NCBI RefSeq assembly: GCF_900292015.1
Contig: NZ_LR130759.1
Span: 868,001 to 932,000 of the forward strand
Source: Mycobacterium basiliense
GTDB taxonomy: Bacteria; Actinomycetota; Actinomycetes; Mycobacteriales; Mycobacteriaceae
Direction: 5' to 3'
Length of the DNA stretch: 64,000 nt
Positions 25,824 to 35,161 of this stretch are shown here, piece by piece. Under the pieces are notes generated by a model. The model was given only the letters and a program-made list of their open reading frames with translations. It was not told the origin of the DNA and ran no database searches. The translations under genes and the position numbers were made by a program. Numbering within the stretch: the stretch's first letter is position 1; each line of letters begins with the position of its first letter.

Positions 25824-26819
25824 ATGCCTTGGGAAAAAACAACTTTTGTGCCCCGCGAACCAGACGAAACATTTGCGCTGATCGCTACCCCCGAAGGGCT
25901 TCGGTGCTGGTTGACCATCACGGCTCGCATCGAACTGTGCGTCGGTGGGGTATATCGCTGGACGGTGACGCCCGGACATACCGCAGTGGGCACCGTCGCT
26001 GCAGTCGACCCGGGAAAGCTGGTGGTCATCTCCTGGGGCTGGGAGCGGCGGGGCAATCCAATGCTGGATGAGTCGACGGTGAGCCTCACGCTCACCGGAG
26101 TCGAGGGCGGCACCGAGGTCCGGCTGCTGCACGACGGGCTCACCGATGAGCAGGCCGCCCGTCACGGCGAAGCCTGGAATCACTACCTGAGCAGGCTGGT
26201 TGTTGCGGGCCAACATGGTGACGCCGGTCCCGACGAATGGGCGGCTGTCCCCGAGCCGCTCGATGAATTGTCCTGCGCGGAAGCAGCGCTGGCGGTGATT
26301 CAGCACGTGCTGCGCGGGCTGGCCGCCGCTGATCAGGCCAAGCAGACGCCATGCAGTGAATACAACGTGGCCCAGTTGGCTGATCATCTGATGCGCTCCC
26401 TGACGATTATCGGCAGCGCCGTGGGCGCACGGATACCACCGCGCGACTTGGAGGCGCCGCTGGAAACTCAGGTGGCCGACGCAGCGCAGGCGGTGCTGGA
26501 AGCGTGGCGGCGACACGGTCTGGACGGCACGGTCGAGCTGAATGCAAACCAGGTACCCGCGGTTGTTCCCGTGGGCATTCTCTGTCTCGAATTTCTGGTA
26601 CATGCTTGGGATTTCGCAATTGCAACTGGACGTCGGGTGGTCGCATCCGAGGAGCTGGTGGAGTATGTGATGGGAGTGGCCGGCAAGGTCATCACCCCGG
26701 CAACCCGCAACTCCGCCGGCTTCGCGCAGCCAGCGGCGGTCGGCTCTGTTGCCCCAATCCTGGATCGGCTGATCGCCTTCACCGGCCGGCGGCCGACCAA
26801 CTCCGCATCCGCGGACTAG
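25824..26819 (+). CDS. AHSA1/SRPBCC plus TIGR03086-type two-domain protein
   Basis: A 331-aa fusion. Residues 1-125 resemble the AHSA1 (SRPBCC, Bet v1-like) domain (PREPDETFALIATPEGLRCW, GVYRWTVTPGHTAVGTV, ESTVSLTLT). Residues 145-325 resemble the TIGR03086/maleylpyruvate-isomerase-like four-helix group (CSEYNVAQLADHLMRSL, EFLVHAWDFAIATGR). The ATG at 25824 has a GGAAGAG site six bases upstream. The frame is open to 25581, but the added residues look non-coding. M. tuberculosis Rv0576, at the same place, is longer (434 aa) and annotated as an ArsR regulator, so the DNA-binding domain may have been lost here. Biochemical role unknown. Confidence 0.7.
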   Translation: MPWEKTTFVPREPDETFALIATPEGLRCWLTITARIELCVGGVYRWTVTPGHTAVGTVAAVDPGKLVVISWGWERRGNPMLDESTVSLTLTGVEGGTEVRLLHDGLTDEQAARHGEAWNHYLSRLVVAGQHGDAGPDEWAAVPEPLDELSCAEAALAVIQHVLRGLAAADQAKQTPCSEYNVAQLADHLMRSLTIIGSAVGARIPPRDLEAPLETQVADAAQAVLEAWRRHGLDGTVELNANQVPAVVPVGILCLEFLVHAWDFAIATGRRVVASEELVEYVMGVAGKVITPATRNSAGFAQPAAVGSVAPILDRLIAFTGRRPTNSASAD

Positions 26820-26843
26820 CCAGGGGGCAATCGTGCCCAGGGC

Positions 26844-26909
26844 TTCATGGCCACGTGGCAAGGAGAACCAATGGCCGCAATCGTGTCGATGCCACCGAAT
26901 GCGCCGCAG
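26844..26909 (+). pseudogene. Remnant of an Rv0577-like glyoxalase-fold gene
   Basis: One frame reads FMATWQGEPMAAIVSMPPNA. From memory, M. tuberculosis Rv0577 has [20 protein letters not shown] near residue 50, an alignable stretch of 20 residues. Rv0577 follows Rv0576 directly in M. tuberculosis, and this fragment follows the Rv0576-position gene here by 24 bases. The rest of the gene is absent. The frame continues to a TAG at 26982-26984, giving a 37-codon reading frame from the ATG at 26871 with an AGGAG site; that is probably accidental. Confidence 0.55.
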
Positions 26910-26995
26910 TGGTTCGCAGCTCGTCGGGACCACCGGCCACGCCGACCACCGCCGTCCATGATCACCCGCCGGGATACCCGCTAGTCTTCGAGATC

Positions 26996-28099
26996 GTGAC
27001 TGCGCCGACGCGGGCGAAGCTGGCCGATGGTCGTGAACTGTTGTTCTTCTCCCTGCCTGGGCGCCGGCCGGCGCCGGTGGCGGATCGCCGGCCGCTGCCG
27101 GCGCGCGACCCCGAGCAGTCACAGTTGCGGTTCGACAAATCGACAGGTCAGTGGGTGATCATCGCGGCGCTGCGCCAGGACCGCACCTATAAACCGCCAG
27201 CAGATCAATGTCCGCTGTGCCCCGGGCCAACGGGGCTGACCAGCGAGGTTCCCGCCCCCGACTACGACGTCGTGGTCTTCGAAAACCGGTTCCCGAGCTT
27301 GTCCGGCGCCGTCGATCGGGCACCCGCGCCAACGCTGTCTCCCGGAGAGGGCTTTCTGTCCGCACCGGGACATGGCCGCAGCGAGGTGATCTGCTTCTCC
27401 AGCGAGCACACCGGTTCCTTCGCGGAGTTGACGCTGCCGCACGCCCGGCTCGTCGTCGACGCGTGGCGCCACCGCAGCTCCGATCTGCTGGCCACTACCG
27501 GCATCGAGCAGGTGTTCTGTTTCGAGAATCGCGGAGAAGAGATCGGGGTGACGTTGACCCATCCGCACGGTCAGATCTACGGCTATCCCTACCTGACTCC
27601 CCGCACCGCCGCCATGCTGGGCCAGGCTCGTGAACATCGGATGCGGCATGGCGGCAACCTCTTTGCCGATCTGCTTGCCCGCGAAGTCGCGGACGGAAGC
27701 CGTGTCGTCACGCGCACCGAGCTGTTCACGGCGTTCGTACCGTTCGCGGCGCGCTGGCCGGTCGAGGTACACATCTACCCAAACCGGTTCGTGCATAATC
27801 TCGCTGAGCTGGACGAGGCGGAGCTGGACGGATTCACGCGGGTCTACCTCGACATGCTGGCGCGCTTCGACCGCATCTACGCACCGGCGGTTGGCCCGCT
27901 GCCGTACATATCGGCACTGCACCAGTTCGCCGACACCGATGCCCAAGCTGACGGCTACTTCCATGTCGAACTCATGTCGATCCGGCGCAGCGCCACCAAG
28001 CTCAAATACCTGGCCGCCTCCGAATCGGCGATGGACGCCTTCATCAGCGACGTCACACCGGAAAGCGTCGCCCAGCGACTGCGGGACCTCGACCGATGA
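26996..28099 (+). CDS. galT: Galactose-1-phosphate uridylyltransferase
   Basis: Leloir-pathway enzyme that exchanges UMP between UDP-glucose and galactose 1-phosphate. The active-site motif is H189-P-H191-G-Q193 in [10 protein letters not shown]. The zinc-type CPLCPG motif lies near residue 67, and the C-terminal [18 protein letters not shown] is typical. The protein is 367 aa from the GTG at 26996; the open frame upstream lies over the preceding gene. In M. tuberculosis H37Rv the gene is split into galTa and galTb, whereas here it is intact. It overlaps galK by four bases (ATGA), so the two are translationally coupled. Confidence 0.95.
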   Translation: MTAPTRAKLADGRELLFFSLPGRRPAPVADRRPLPARDPEQSQLRFDKSTGQWVIIAALRQDRTYKPPADQCPLCPGPTGLTSEVPAPDYDVVVFENRFPSLSGAVDRAPAPTLSPGEGFLSAPGHGRSEVICFSSEHTGSFAELTLPHARLVVDAWRHRSSDLLATTGIEQVFCFENRGEEIGVTLTHPHGQIYGYPYLTPRTAAMLGQAREHRMRHGGNLFADLLAREVADGSRVVTRTELFTAFVPFAARWPVEVHIYPNRFVHNLAELDEAELDGFTRVYLDMLARFDRIYAPAVGPLPYISALHQFADTDAQADGYFHVELMSIRRSATKLKYLAASESAMDAFISDVTPESVAQRLRDLDR

Positions 28100-29208
28100 C
28101 CCAGACAAGCGTTCGCTACGCCGCACCCGGGCGCGTCAACCTGATCGGTGAACACACCGACTACAACCTCGGCTTCGCGCTGCCGATCGCGCTGCCGAAG
28201 CGCACGGTGGTGACGTTCACGCCCGGCGATGGCGAGGTGATCACGGTGAGCAGCGATCGGGTGGATGGCTTGACGCGCGTTCCGTTGGACACCGCTCCCG
28301 GCGACCCCGCCAGCCACGTGGTCGGCTGGGCAAGCTATGTGGCCGGGGTGGTGTGGGCGCTGCGGCACGCCGGCCATCCGGTCCCCGGCGGCGCTATGTC
28401 GATCACCAGCGACGTGGAGATGGGGTCCGGCCTGGCTTCCTCGGCGGCGTTGGAATGCGCGGTGCTGGGCGCCATCGCGGCTGCCGCCGGTGTCCACATC
28501 GACCCGACAGAACGCGCCCGGCTGGCTCAGCGGGCGGAAAACGATTACGTCGGCGCCCCAACGGGTTTGCTTGACCAGCTGGCGTCGCTGTTCGGGGCGC
28601 CGGCGACGGCCCTGCTGATCGACTTCCGCGACCTCACTGTCGCACCGGTGCCCTTCGACCCGGACGCGTGTGGAGTGGCGCTGCTGCTGATCGACTCCAA
28701 AATCCGCCACCGGCACGCCGGCGGAGAATATGCGCAGCGCCGCGCGTCCTGCGAGCGTGCGGCCGCCGATTTGGGTGCGTCGTCGTTGCGTGAGGTGCAG
28801 GATCTCGGGTCCGCGGGATTGGCCGGGGTCGCCGATCCGGTCGACGCGCGACGCGCCCGCCATGTGCTGACCGAAAACCTCCGGGTGCTCGAATTTGCTG
28901 CGGCGCTAGCCGATTCAAACTTCGTCGAGGTTGGACGGCTTTTTACCGCGTCGCACAACTCCATGCGCGACGATTTCGAAATCACCACCGACCACATCGA
29001 CCTGATCGCCGACACGGCGGTGCGCGCGGGTGCCCTGGGCGCCCGAATGACCGGCGGTGGCTTCGGCGGATGTGTGATCGCCTTGACGCCCGCCGAGCGG
29101 GCGGAGGCGGTTGGTTCTGCGGTGCGGCGGGCGGTGGGCGCGGCCGGCTTTGAGCAGCCGGTGATCACCCGGACCCGCGCGGCCGCCGGCGCGGCGCATG
29201 TGGGGTGA
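28096..29208 (+). CDS. galK: Galactokinase
   Basis: Phosphorylates galactose to galactose 1-phosphate, the substrate of the overlapping galT product. A 370-aa GHMP kinase. The galactose-binding signature [20 protein letters not shown] is near residues 10-29. The ATP loop [11 protein letters not shown] is near 112-122, and the C-terminal GHMP motif [11 protein letters not shown] is near 318. The ATG at 28096 overlaps the galT stop. The gene ends 12 bases from the end of the convergent lipoprotein gene. Confidence 0.96.
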   Translation: MTQTSVRYAAPGRVNLIGEHTDYNLGFALPIALPKRTVVTFTPGDGEVITVSSDRVDGLTRVPLDTAPGDPASHVVGWASYVAGVVWALRHAGHPVPGGAMSITSDVEMGSGLASSAALECAVLGAIAAAAGVHIDPTERARLAQRAENDYVGAPTGLLDQLASLFGAPATALLIDFRDLTVAPVPFDPDACGVALLLIDSKIRHRHAGGEYAQRRASCERAAADLGASSLREVQDLGSAGLAGVADPVDARRARHVLTENLRVLEFAAALADSNFVEVGRLFTASHNSMRDDFEITTDHIDLIADTAVRAGALGARMTGGGFGGCVIALTPAERAEAVGSAVRRAVGAAGFEQPVITRTRAAAGAAHVG

Positions 29209-29220
29209 GCGAATCAGGAT

Positions 29221-30789
29221 CTACCGGGTCTCGGGAAGGCTGAACGTCGGCATGGGCGTTGAGTCGATGCAGGACTGGTCGAAATAGCTCGCCGGGTCGT
29301 CCAGGAATGCCGTCATGATCGACTGGGCACACTGGGAAGTGGGCAGCACGCCGTGACCCACGCCCGGGACGCGCACCATGACTGAATTGCTAAGCCCGGG
29401 GGTGATCTTTTTGACCCACTGTGGTGCGGTGCTGGAATCGAAAGTGCCCGACAGAATGAGTGTAGGGACCCCGCTGGACACCGACAGGCGATCGGCCGTG
29501 TCGGACCTGCCCAGGCCCCACGCATCGCATTCGCGGAAGATCCAACTGCCGGTCGGAGTGATCCGCAGTACCGATTCTGGAAGCAAGGGCATCGCCGATT
29601 TCGCTTGGGAAAGAGCACTTTCCGGCGTGGTCCAGTTGGCCATCTCCTGGCAGTAGGCACCCAACGCCAGCCCTGCGCCCAACAGCCCGCGTTGGTCGGG
29701 CGGCGGGATGCTCGCGGCGATTCCCGCGGCTGCCAAGCTGCCGTCGCCGTGGGCGAGGTCGAAGAGCATCCGCGGAATGTCGGTCACCTTGGCCGGGTCG
29801 GCACTCCAGTTGAGCACCAAGGGCACCACCTTGGAGCCGTCGATGGTGACTCGAACCGGATCTCCGGCCGGACCGGTGGCGGTAACCTTCAGCGGTGTCG
29901 CGCTCAGCCTGGTGACGACGTCGACGAAAATCGTTGCCAGGTCCGGATAGGCCGCGGCGCACTTGGGTTGGGTGGCGCACGCCTGAAAGATCGCGGCCAG
30001 GCCGCTAGCGGGGGCTTCCCACCACCGGTCGACAATGTTGATCGACGACGGCACCACCGAGTCGAGTACCAGAGACCTGATGCCGTCGGGATGGGTACGC
30101 AGCAACTGCTGAGCCAGGTCGGTGCCATATGAGACGCCATAAACGTTCCAGTTTTCGATGCCCAACTGCACCCGAAGGTCGGCGATATCGGCCGCGTTCT
30201 CCCTGGAGCTGTAGGCGGCGAAGTCGAAATTGCTCGGCGACAGCTTGTTTCGGCAGGCTGTGACGGCAGCTGCGGCCAGATCCGCAGTCGACGGGGCGGT
30301 GAAATCCAAGTCGACGGCATGGGCGGTGAAGTCGTCCATTTCCGGGCAGCTCAGAAACGGATCGCTGTGCACAGTCCCACGCTGGTTGACAAAGATGACG
30401 TCCCGGTCGGCATTCATTCCGCCGGCAACGACTCCCGGTGCGCTCAATGTGCCGGCGCCGCCGGGACCTCCGGCGAGGAAGACGATCGGATCGGGCTTCG
30501 GGTTATCGCTGGCGGCTGTCACCCGGGCAACCAGGATCCGTATGGTCCGGCTGTTCGGTTTGAGACGGTTCTCCGGCACGGTGAGATATCCACAGCTGTA
30601 GGCGGCCCCCAGATCAGCTTGCGGCACGCCGGGGAAGTTGGGCACCGGGCACGGCGCGGACTCGTAGAAGGTCCTCTTGGTCGCCGAGCCGCACGCGACC
30701 AGAAGGCTGGCCGTCAACACCGCCACGAGTAGGCACGACAATGCTGCATTCGAGCGGTGAAACCCACTTGTGTGCGGCCGGTTTCGCAC
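29221..30789 (-). CDS. Alpha/beta-hydrolase lipoprotein, TAP-like peptidase
   Basis: A 522-aa secreted lipoprotein. The signal peptide ends in the lipobox LLVAC, with lipid-modified C33. The catalytic domain has the oxyanion motif LAGGPGGAG (near 105-113), the nucleophile elbow YGVSYGTD with S220, and a C-terminal TAP-type region with GVGHGVLP carrying the His. It resembles the mycobacterial tripeptidyl-aminopeptidase-like cell-wall proteases (the Rv2223c/Rv2224c/Rv2672 group). The substrate is probably peptides at the cell surface. An Rv2672- or Rv2224c-like gene does not lie beside galK in M. tuberculosis, so this is a relocated or extra member. Confidence 0.88.
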   Translation of the reverse strand: MRNRPHTSGFHRSNAALSCLLVAVLTASLLVACGSATKRTFYESAPCPVPNFPGVPQADLGAAYSCGYLTVPENRLKPNSRTIRILVARVTAASDNPKPDPIVFLAGGPGGAGTLSAPGVVAGGMNADRDVIFVNQRGTVHSDPFLSCPEMDDFTAHAVDLDFTAPSTADLAAAAVTACRNKLSPSNFDFAAYSSRENAADIADLRVQLGIENWNVYGVSYGTDLAQQLLRTHPDGIRSLVLDSVVPSSINIVDRWWEAPASGLAAIFQACATQPKCAAAYPDLATIFVDVVTRLSATPLKVTATGPAGDPVRVTIDGSKVVPLVLNWSADPAKVTDIPRMLFDLAHGDGSLAAAGIAASIPPPDQRGLLGAGLALGAYCQEMANWTTPESALSQAKSAMPLLPESVLRITPTGSWIFRECDAWGLGRSDTADRLSVSSGVPTLILSGTFDSSTAPQWVKKITPGLSNSVMVRVPGVGHGVLPTSQCAQSIMTAFLDDPASYFDQSCIDSTPMPTFSLPETR

Positions 30790-30800
30790 TATGCGGGACG

Positions 30801-31286
30801 TCAGCGGGCCGGGGTCAACTTGATTGCCGCCAGATGCAGCCGGTCGACCGCCTCGGCGAACTCCTCCCGGGTCGGCATGCGTTGGTCGCGGAACTTCAGG
30901 CCCATCATTCGCTGGGCGTGCTTGAGGTCATAGGACTGGGCGCAACGTAGGTAGAGATCGCAGACCACGTCTTTGTCCTGGATCAGGTCGCCGCGCATGC
31001 TGGTCGCCCTGCCGTCGTAGCGGACCTGTGCCGTTGCACCACCGCGGAAGTTGTGCTTCCAGGGGGCGCCGGTCAGCGCGTAGAGATCGTTGTCGATGAG
31101 GTGTGCGCTCACCGGAAGTGAGAACCGCCGTCCCGACTTTCGGCCGGCGAAGTCGAGCATCATCAGCTGCTTGCGCAGCGAGCCGGCCAGCGGGGTGCCC
31201 AGGAGGAAGCCGAGCATCGGATTGACGACCCGAAGTACTGCCGAGGGCGGGTGCCCGACGTCCACCGCGTGCGACTGTGCTGCCAT
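30801..31286 (-). CDS. Deazaflavin (F420)-dependent nitroreductase-family protein
   Basis: A 161-aa protein of the DUF385/Ddn superfamily of split beta-barrel proteins. The segments GRKSGRRFSLPVSAHLIDND and APWKHNFRGGATAQVRYDG are the family core, which binds F420 or lipids. The ATG at 31286 has a GGTGAGGAC site; a GTG six codons upstream is a weaker choice. Its stop lies 11 bases beyond the start of the lipoprotein gene on the same strand, so the two are probably one operon. The reaction is unknown; Ddn itself reduces nitroimidazole drugs and quinones. Confidence 0.82.
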   Translation of the reverse strand: MAAQSHAVDVGHPPSAVLRVVNPMLGFLLGTPLAGSLRKQLMMLDFAGRKSGRRFSLPVSAHLIDNDLYALTGAPWKHNFRGGATAQVRYDGRATSMRGDLIQDKDVVCDLYLRCAQSYDLKHAQRMMGLKFRDQRMPTREEFAEAVDRLHLAAIKLTPAR

Positions 31287-31636
31287 GTCCTCACCGTAGG
31301 ACACCGGGGCCGGCTACGGGAGTGGCAAATCCCGGCGGATGACGTTTCGGGTGGGCGGCGCCGCTGCCGCGCACGCTGTCACCGCGTCGCCGGGATGGGA
31401 TTGCCATCGAGGCACCCGGCAGCGTTCGATAATGCAGCGCTATCGCGAGGCGGCGGGCAACGCCACTGAGCACGCAACGGACTTTGAGGATTTGCGGTAC
31501 TTCAGGGACCGCGCCGATGTCGTGACTGGCTGAGCGGCCGCGGTTGGGATGTCTCAGCGGTTCCGGCCGATGAGCTAATCGCCCGTCATGGTCGCCACGC
31601 GCCCGAAGGGATCGAGGACGGCGCGCCGCGCTGCCG
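31287..31636. other. Intergenic region, no gene seen
   Basis: About 350 bases between the DUF385-type gene start and the lpqN stop, both on the minus strand. It should contain the promoter of the former. Short open frames are present on the plus strand but lack ribosome-binding sites and family character. No hairpin of note. Confidence 0.5.
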
Positions 31637-32326
31637 TCAGGATGTGATCGTCGTCTGGTCGTCGATGATGTTGGTGGCGTCCATCAGGACGCCTTGCTCG
31701 CTGTCGAGGGCATCGGCGTCCAGCTGTAACACGAACAGTCCGTCGGCGCTGGGAATCACCACCGTCTTCTGGGCAATGGCTCGCTGCTTCCCGTTCTTGG
31801 TGTAGGAGCCGCCCAGCTGCCATGCCTGGAAACCGCTGAGCGTGGAGGCGCTTCCGTCGTTGCTGCCCTGATATCCGGGCAGGTTCTTCAACTCGCCCGG
31901 GGCGAACTCGATGATCTTCGCCGCATCGACGTTGCCGGTCAGCTTGGACAGGATCGCCACGATAGTGGGCGGATCGTTGGGATCGCTGGGTTTGGTGTAG
32001 ACAATGCCGCCATACGGCGCGCCGGAGCCTTCGGGAATCAACTGCCAACCATCGGGCACCGGCAGGTTGATGTTCGGCGATCCGGGGTCGCCATGATGGA
32101 TGGGCGTCTCCTGAATGTTGTTCTCCCGAATGTAGTCGGCGATCGTGTAGTTGACCTGGGCGCCCGGCGTCGCGCTCGTCGTTGACGTGGTCGTCGATGT
32201 TGACGTCGAGGTGGCTGTGGATGTGGACGTCTGGCCATTGGTCTTGGTGTCGGAGCCGCAGCCAACCAGCGTCACGCTCAGCGCCACGGTGGCAATCATT
32301 GCCATCAGGTCCTTCATGTAATGCAT
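31637..32326 (-). CDS. lpqN: Lipoprotein LpqN
   Basis: A 229-aa lipoprotein; M. tuberculosis LpqN (Rv0583c) is 228 aa. The signal peptide ends with the lipobox LVGC. A low-complexity Thr/Ser linker (TSTSTATSTSTSTTTST) follows at about residues 34-50. The globular domain carries the LpqN/LpqT family pattern INLPVPDGWQL and YGGIVYTKPSDPNDPPTIVA. The M. tuberculosis protein is exported and is reported to bind host or cell-wall partners. It is divergent from the GH92 mannosidase gene with 177 bases between. Confidence 0.93.
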   Translation of the reverse strand: MHYMKDLMAMIATVALSVTLVGCGSDTKTNGQTSTSTATSTSTSTTTSTTSATPGAQVNYTIADYIRENNIQETPIHHGDPGSPNINLPVPDGWQLIPEGSGAPYGGIVYTKPSDPNDPPTIVAILSKLTGNVDAAKIIEFAPGELKNLPGYQGSNDGSASTLSGFQAWQLGGSYTKNGKQRAIAQKTVVIPSADGLFVLQLDADALDSEQGVLMDATNIIDDQTTITS

Positions 32327-32503
32327 CTCCCGGAAATTTGGGCCCCGGTGCTTGCGCCGGTGACGTCGGGACAGACATTAGCCGAATCGGCGCCAAGCAT
32401 TGTCGCTTTGTGCGCGGCGCCGGCCGTCGATCGACGCGTCAGCTCAGTCTCGATTAGCCTCGAAACAACCACAGGAACCCCCTACGTGCAGTAAGAGACA
32501 GTT

Positions 32504-35140
32504 ATGCGGTCACGCAGGTCGATGCGGGCCCTCGTCGCACTGGTGGCGGCGCTGGGATTCTTGGTGCCGTTGATTGCCGCCACGCCGACCGCTTACGACG
32601 GTGAACCGCAGTTCGTTACCAACCCGGTCGAATACGTCGACACCCTCGTCGGCACCGGCAGAGGAGGCGAGATCGTCGGGGAAATCAACAACTTCCCGGG
32701 CGCCTCGATGCCATTCGGCATGGTGCAGTACTCGCCGGACACCCCCGGCAACTACGCCGGATACGATTTCCAAAACCCACGCTCCACCGGGTTCAGCATG
32801 ACGCACGCCTCGGTGGGCTGTGCCGCCTTTGGTGACATCTCGATGTTGCCGACCACCAGCGCCGTCGGTGCGCAACCTTGGCGCGCCACGGAGCGGATTG
32901 CCCACGACGACACCGAGTCGGGTATGCCCGGCTACTACACCGTGCGATTCCCGTCCAGCGGAGTGACCGCGGAGCTTACCGCCACCACGCGAACCGGATT
33001 CGGTCGGTTCAGCTACCCGCGCGACGGCCGGCCGGCCACATTTCGCGTGCGGTCCGGTGCCTCGCTTGCGGGAAACTCTCGCTCAACCATCCAGATCGGT
33101 GCGGACAGCACCACCATCACCGGGTGGGCGACCAGCGGAGGATTCTGCGGTAAGAACAACACCTACACGGTCTACTTCGCCATGCAGTTCAGCCAGCCGT
33201 TCACGTCCTACGGAACCTGGGACGGCGCCGCCGTATACCCCGGCTCGCGTACCGCGGATTCGCCTTACAGCGGTGGGTACGTGGAGTTTCCGGCCGGCTC
33301 GGTGCTCGAAGTTCGCACCGCGATCTCTTATGTGGGGATCGACGGAGCCCGGGCGAACCTTGCCGCCGAAGGTGCGGCCGGCTTCGACGACGTTCGTGCG
33401 GCCTCCGCGGCCACATGGAACGCAGCCCTGTCGCGCATCGCGGTGGCCGGCCGGGATCACGGTCACGTGGTGACTTTCTACAGTTGCCTGTACCGATCGC
33501 TGTTGCATCCCAACACCTTTAACGACGTTGACGGCCGCTACCTCGGGTTCGATAACACCATTCACGCTGTTACCCAAGGACATACCCAGTACGCCAACTT
33601 CTCCGATTGGGACACCTACCGGAGTTTGGCCGCCCTGCAGGGCCTGCTCTTCCCCGAGCAGGCCAGCGACATGGCTCAATCATTGGTCAATGATGCCGAG
33701 CAGAGCGGATCGCTTCCACGCTGGGCACTTGCAAATTCGGCGACCGGCATGATGAGCGGGGACAACGTAGTGCCGCTCATCGTGAACTTGTATGCGTTCG
33801 GGGCCAAGGACTTCGACACCAAGACCGCACTGCGCTACATGGTGCACGCGGCGACACAGGGTGGTGTTGGGCTCAACGGATATGTGGAACGGCCGGGAGT
33901 CGCCACCTACCAGGAGCTGGGCTACGCGCCGCAGGCGGTCGATTTCGGTACCAACGGTCGGTTCGCCGGCGCGTCGATCACGCTGGAGTGGTCGCTGGAC
34001 GACTTCACGATCTCCCGATTCGCCGATTCGCTGGGAGATGCCAAGACCGCCGCCGAGTTCCAGCGCCGGGCGCAGAACTGGCAAAACGTGTTCAACCCCA
34101 GCACTCGGTATATCTCGCCGCGCAGCCCGATCGGATTCTTTGCACCGGGACCGGGATTCAAGGACACCCCCGATGGCTTCGGGCAGGACGGGTACGACGA
34201 GGGTAACGCCGAACAGTATCTCTGGTGGGTGCCGCAAAACATCGGTGGTCTGATCACCGCTCTTGGGGGGCGCAAGGCGGTTGCCGACCGGCTCGATGGC
34301 TTCACCAAGAAGCTCAACGTGGGTCCCAACGAGCCGTACCTCTGGGTCGGCAACGAGCCTGGCTTCGGGGTGCCGTGGCTGTACAACTACGTGGGCCAAC
34401 CGTGGAAGACGCAGCGGACGGTCGATCGGGTGCGCGGCCTGTTCTCACCCACGCCCGACGGCGCACCGGGCAATGACGACCTCGGCGCACTGTCCAGCTG
34501 GTATGTCTGGGCCGCTCTCGGCCTGTATCCGATCATCCCGGGGACCTCGATCCTCACCGTGAACACCCCACTGTTCGATCGCGCGATCATCGCCCTACCG
34601 GGAGGCAAATCCATCCGGATCTCCGCACCCGGCGCGACCGCGCCCAGCCGGATGAAATACATCAGCGGCCTGCGCATCGACGGCCGGGCCACCGAGCAAA
34701 CGTTTCTTCCGGATTCGATCATCCGCACCGGCGGCGACGTCGCCTTCACGCTTTCCGGCAGGCCCAACAAGTCGTGGGGAACTGCCCCATCCTCGGCGCC
34801 CCCGTCGTTCGGGGCGGGTAGTTCGGCGGTAACGGTCAACGTGGTCCGGCCGATCATCGGTATCGCGCCGGGTGCAACCGGCACCGTCAGGCTCGACATG
34901 CAACGGATGATTGCCGATGCCGGCGACTACGTGGTCACCGGATCGTCTGCCATTGACGGTGTCACGGTGACGCCCGCGTCTGGCGAGTTCGGTGAGGACG
35001 GGGCGGCCGCGGTGGACGTCGAAATCGCCGTCGCGCGGTCAGTGCCTGACGATTACTATCTGACCTATCTGACCACCACGGTCGGACACAGCGCCAGAAG
35101 TTCGGTGGTGCTGGTTGTGGTCATCGACTTGGCGGAATAA
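32504..35140 (+). CDS. Secreted GH92 alpha-1,2-mannosidase
   Basis: An 878-aa protein against 877 for M. tuberculosis Rv0584. The first 25 residues are a signal peptide ([20 protein letters not shown]). The GH92 fold follows: an N-terminal beta-sandwich ([31 protein letters not shown]) and the catalytic alpha/alpha barrel with [40 protein letters not shown] and [18 protein letters not shown]. The Glu of DEGNAEQY and the Asp residues of the GNDD segment fit the calcium-dependent inverting mechanism. A further C-terminal beta domain (about 770-878) is present. It probably trims alpha-mannosyl caps on cell-envelope lipomannans or host glycans; the substrate is inference. Confidence 0.93.
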   Translation: MRSRRSMRALVALVAALGFLVPLIAATPTAYDGEPQFVTNPVEYVDTLVGTGRGGEIVGEINNFPGASMPFGMVQYSPDTPGNYAGYDFQNPRSTGFSMTHASVGCAAFGDISMLPTTSAVGAQPWRATERIAHDDTESGMPGYYTVRFPSSGVTAELTATTRTGFGRFSYPRDGRPATFRVRSGASLAGNSRSTIQIGADSTTITGWATSGGFCGKNNTYTVYFAMQFSQPFTSYGTWDGAAVYPGSRTADSPYSGGYVEFPAGSVLEVRTAISYVGIDGARANLAAEGAAGFDDVRAASAATWNAALSRIAVAGRDHGHVVTFYSCLYRSLLHPNTFNDVDGRYLGFDNTIHAVTQGHTQYANFSDWDTYRSLAALQGLLFPEQASDMAQSLVNDAEQSGSLPRWALANSATGMMSGDNVVPLIVNLYAFGAKDFDTKTALRYMVHAATQGGVGLNGYVERPGVATYQELGYAPQAVDFGTNGRFAGASITLEWSLDDFTISRFADSLGDAKTAAEFQRRAQNWQNVFNPSTRYISPRSPIGFFAPGPGFKDTPDGFGQDGYDEGNAEQYLWWVPQNIGGLITALGGRKAVADRLDGFTKKLNVGPNEPYLWVGNEPGFGVPWLYNYVGQPWKTQRTVDRVRGLFSPTPDGAPGNDDLGALSSWYVWAALGLYPIIPGTSILTVNTPLFDRAIIALPGGKSIRISAPGATAPSRMKYISGLRIDGRATEQTFLPDSIIRTGGDVAFTLSGRPNKSWGTAPSSAPPSFGAGSSAVTVNVVRPIIGIAPGATGTVRLDMQRMIADAGDYVVTGSSAIDGVTVTPASGEFGEDGAAAVDVEIAVARSVPDDYYLTYLTTTVGHSARSSVVLVVVIDLAE

Positions 35141-35161
35141 TGCGGTGCCGGAGCGGATTTG

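Noticed and set aside
26871..26984. A 37-codon reading frame with an AGGAG site before galT as a leader peptide
   Set aside because: Its first half matches a decayed Rv0577-like segment, so the good start is probably coincidental.
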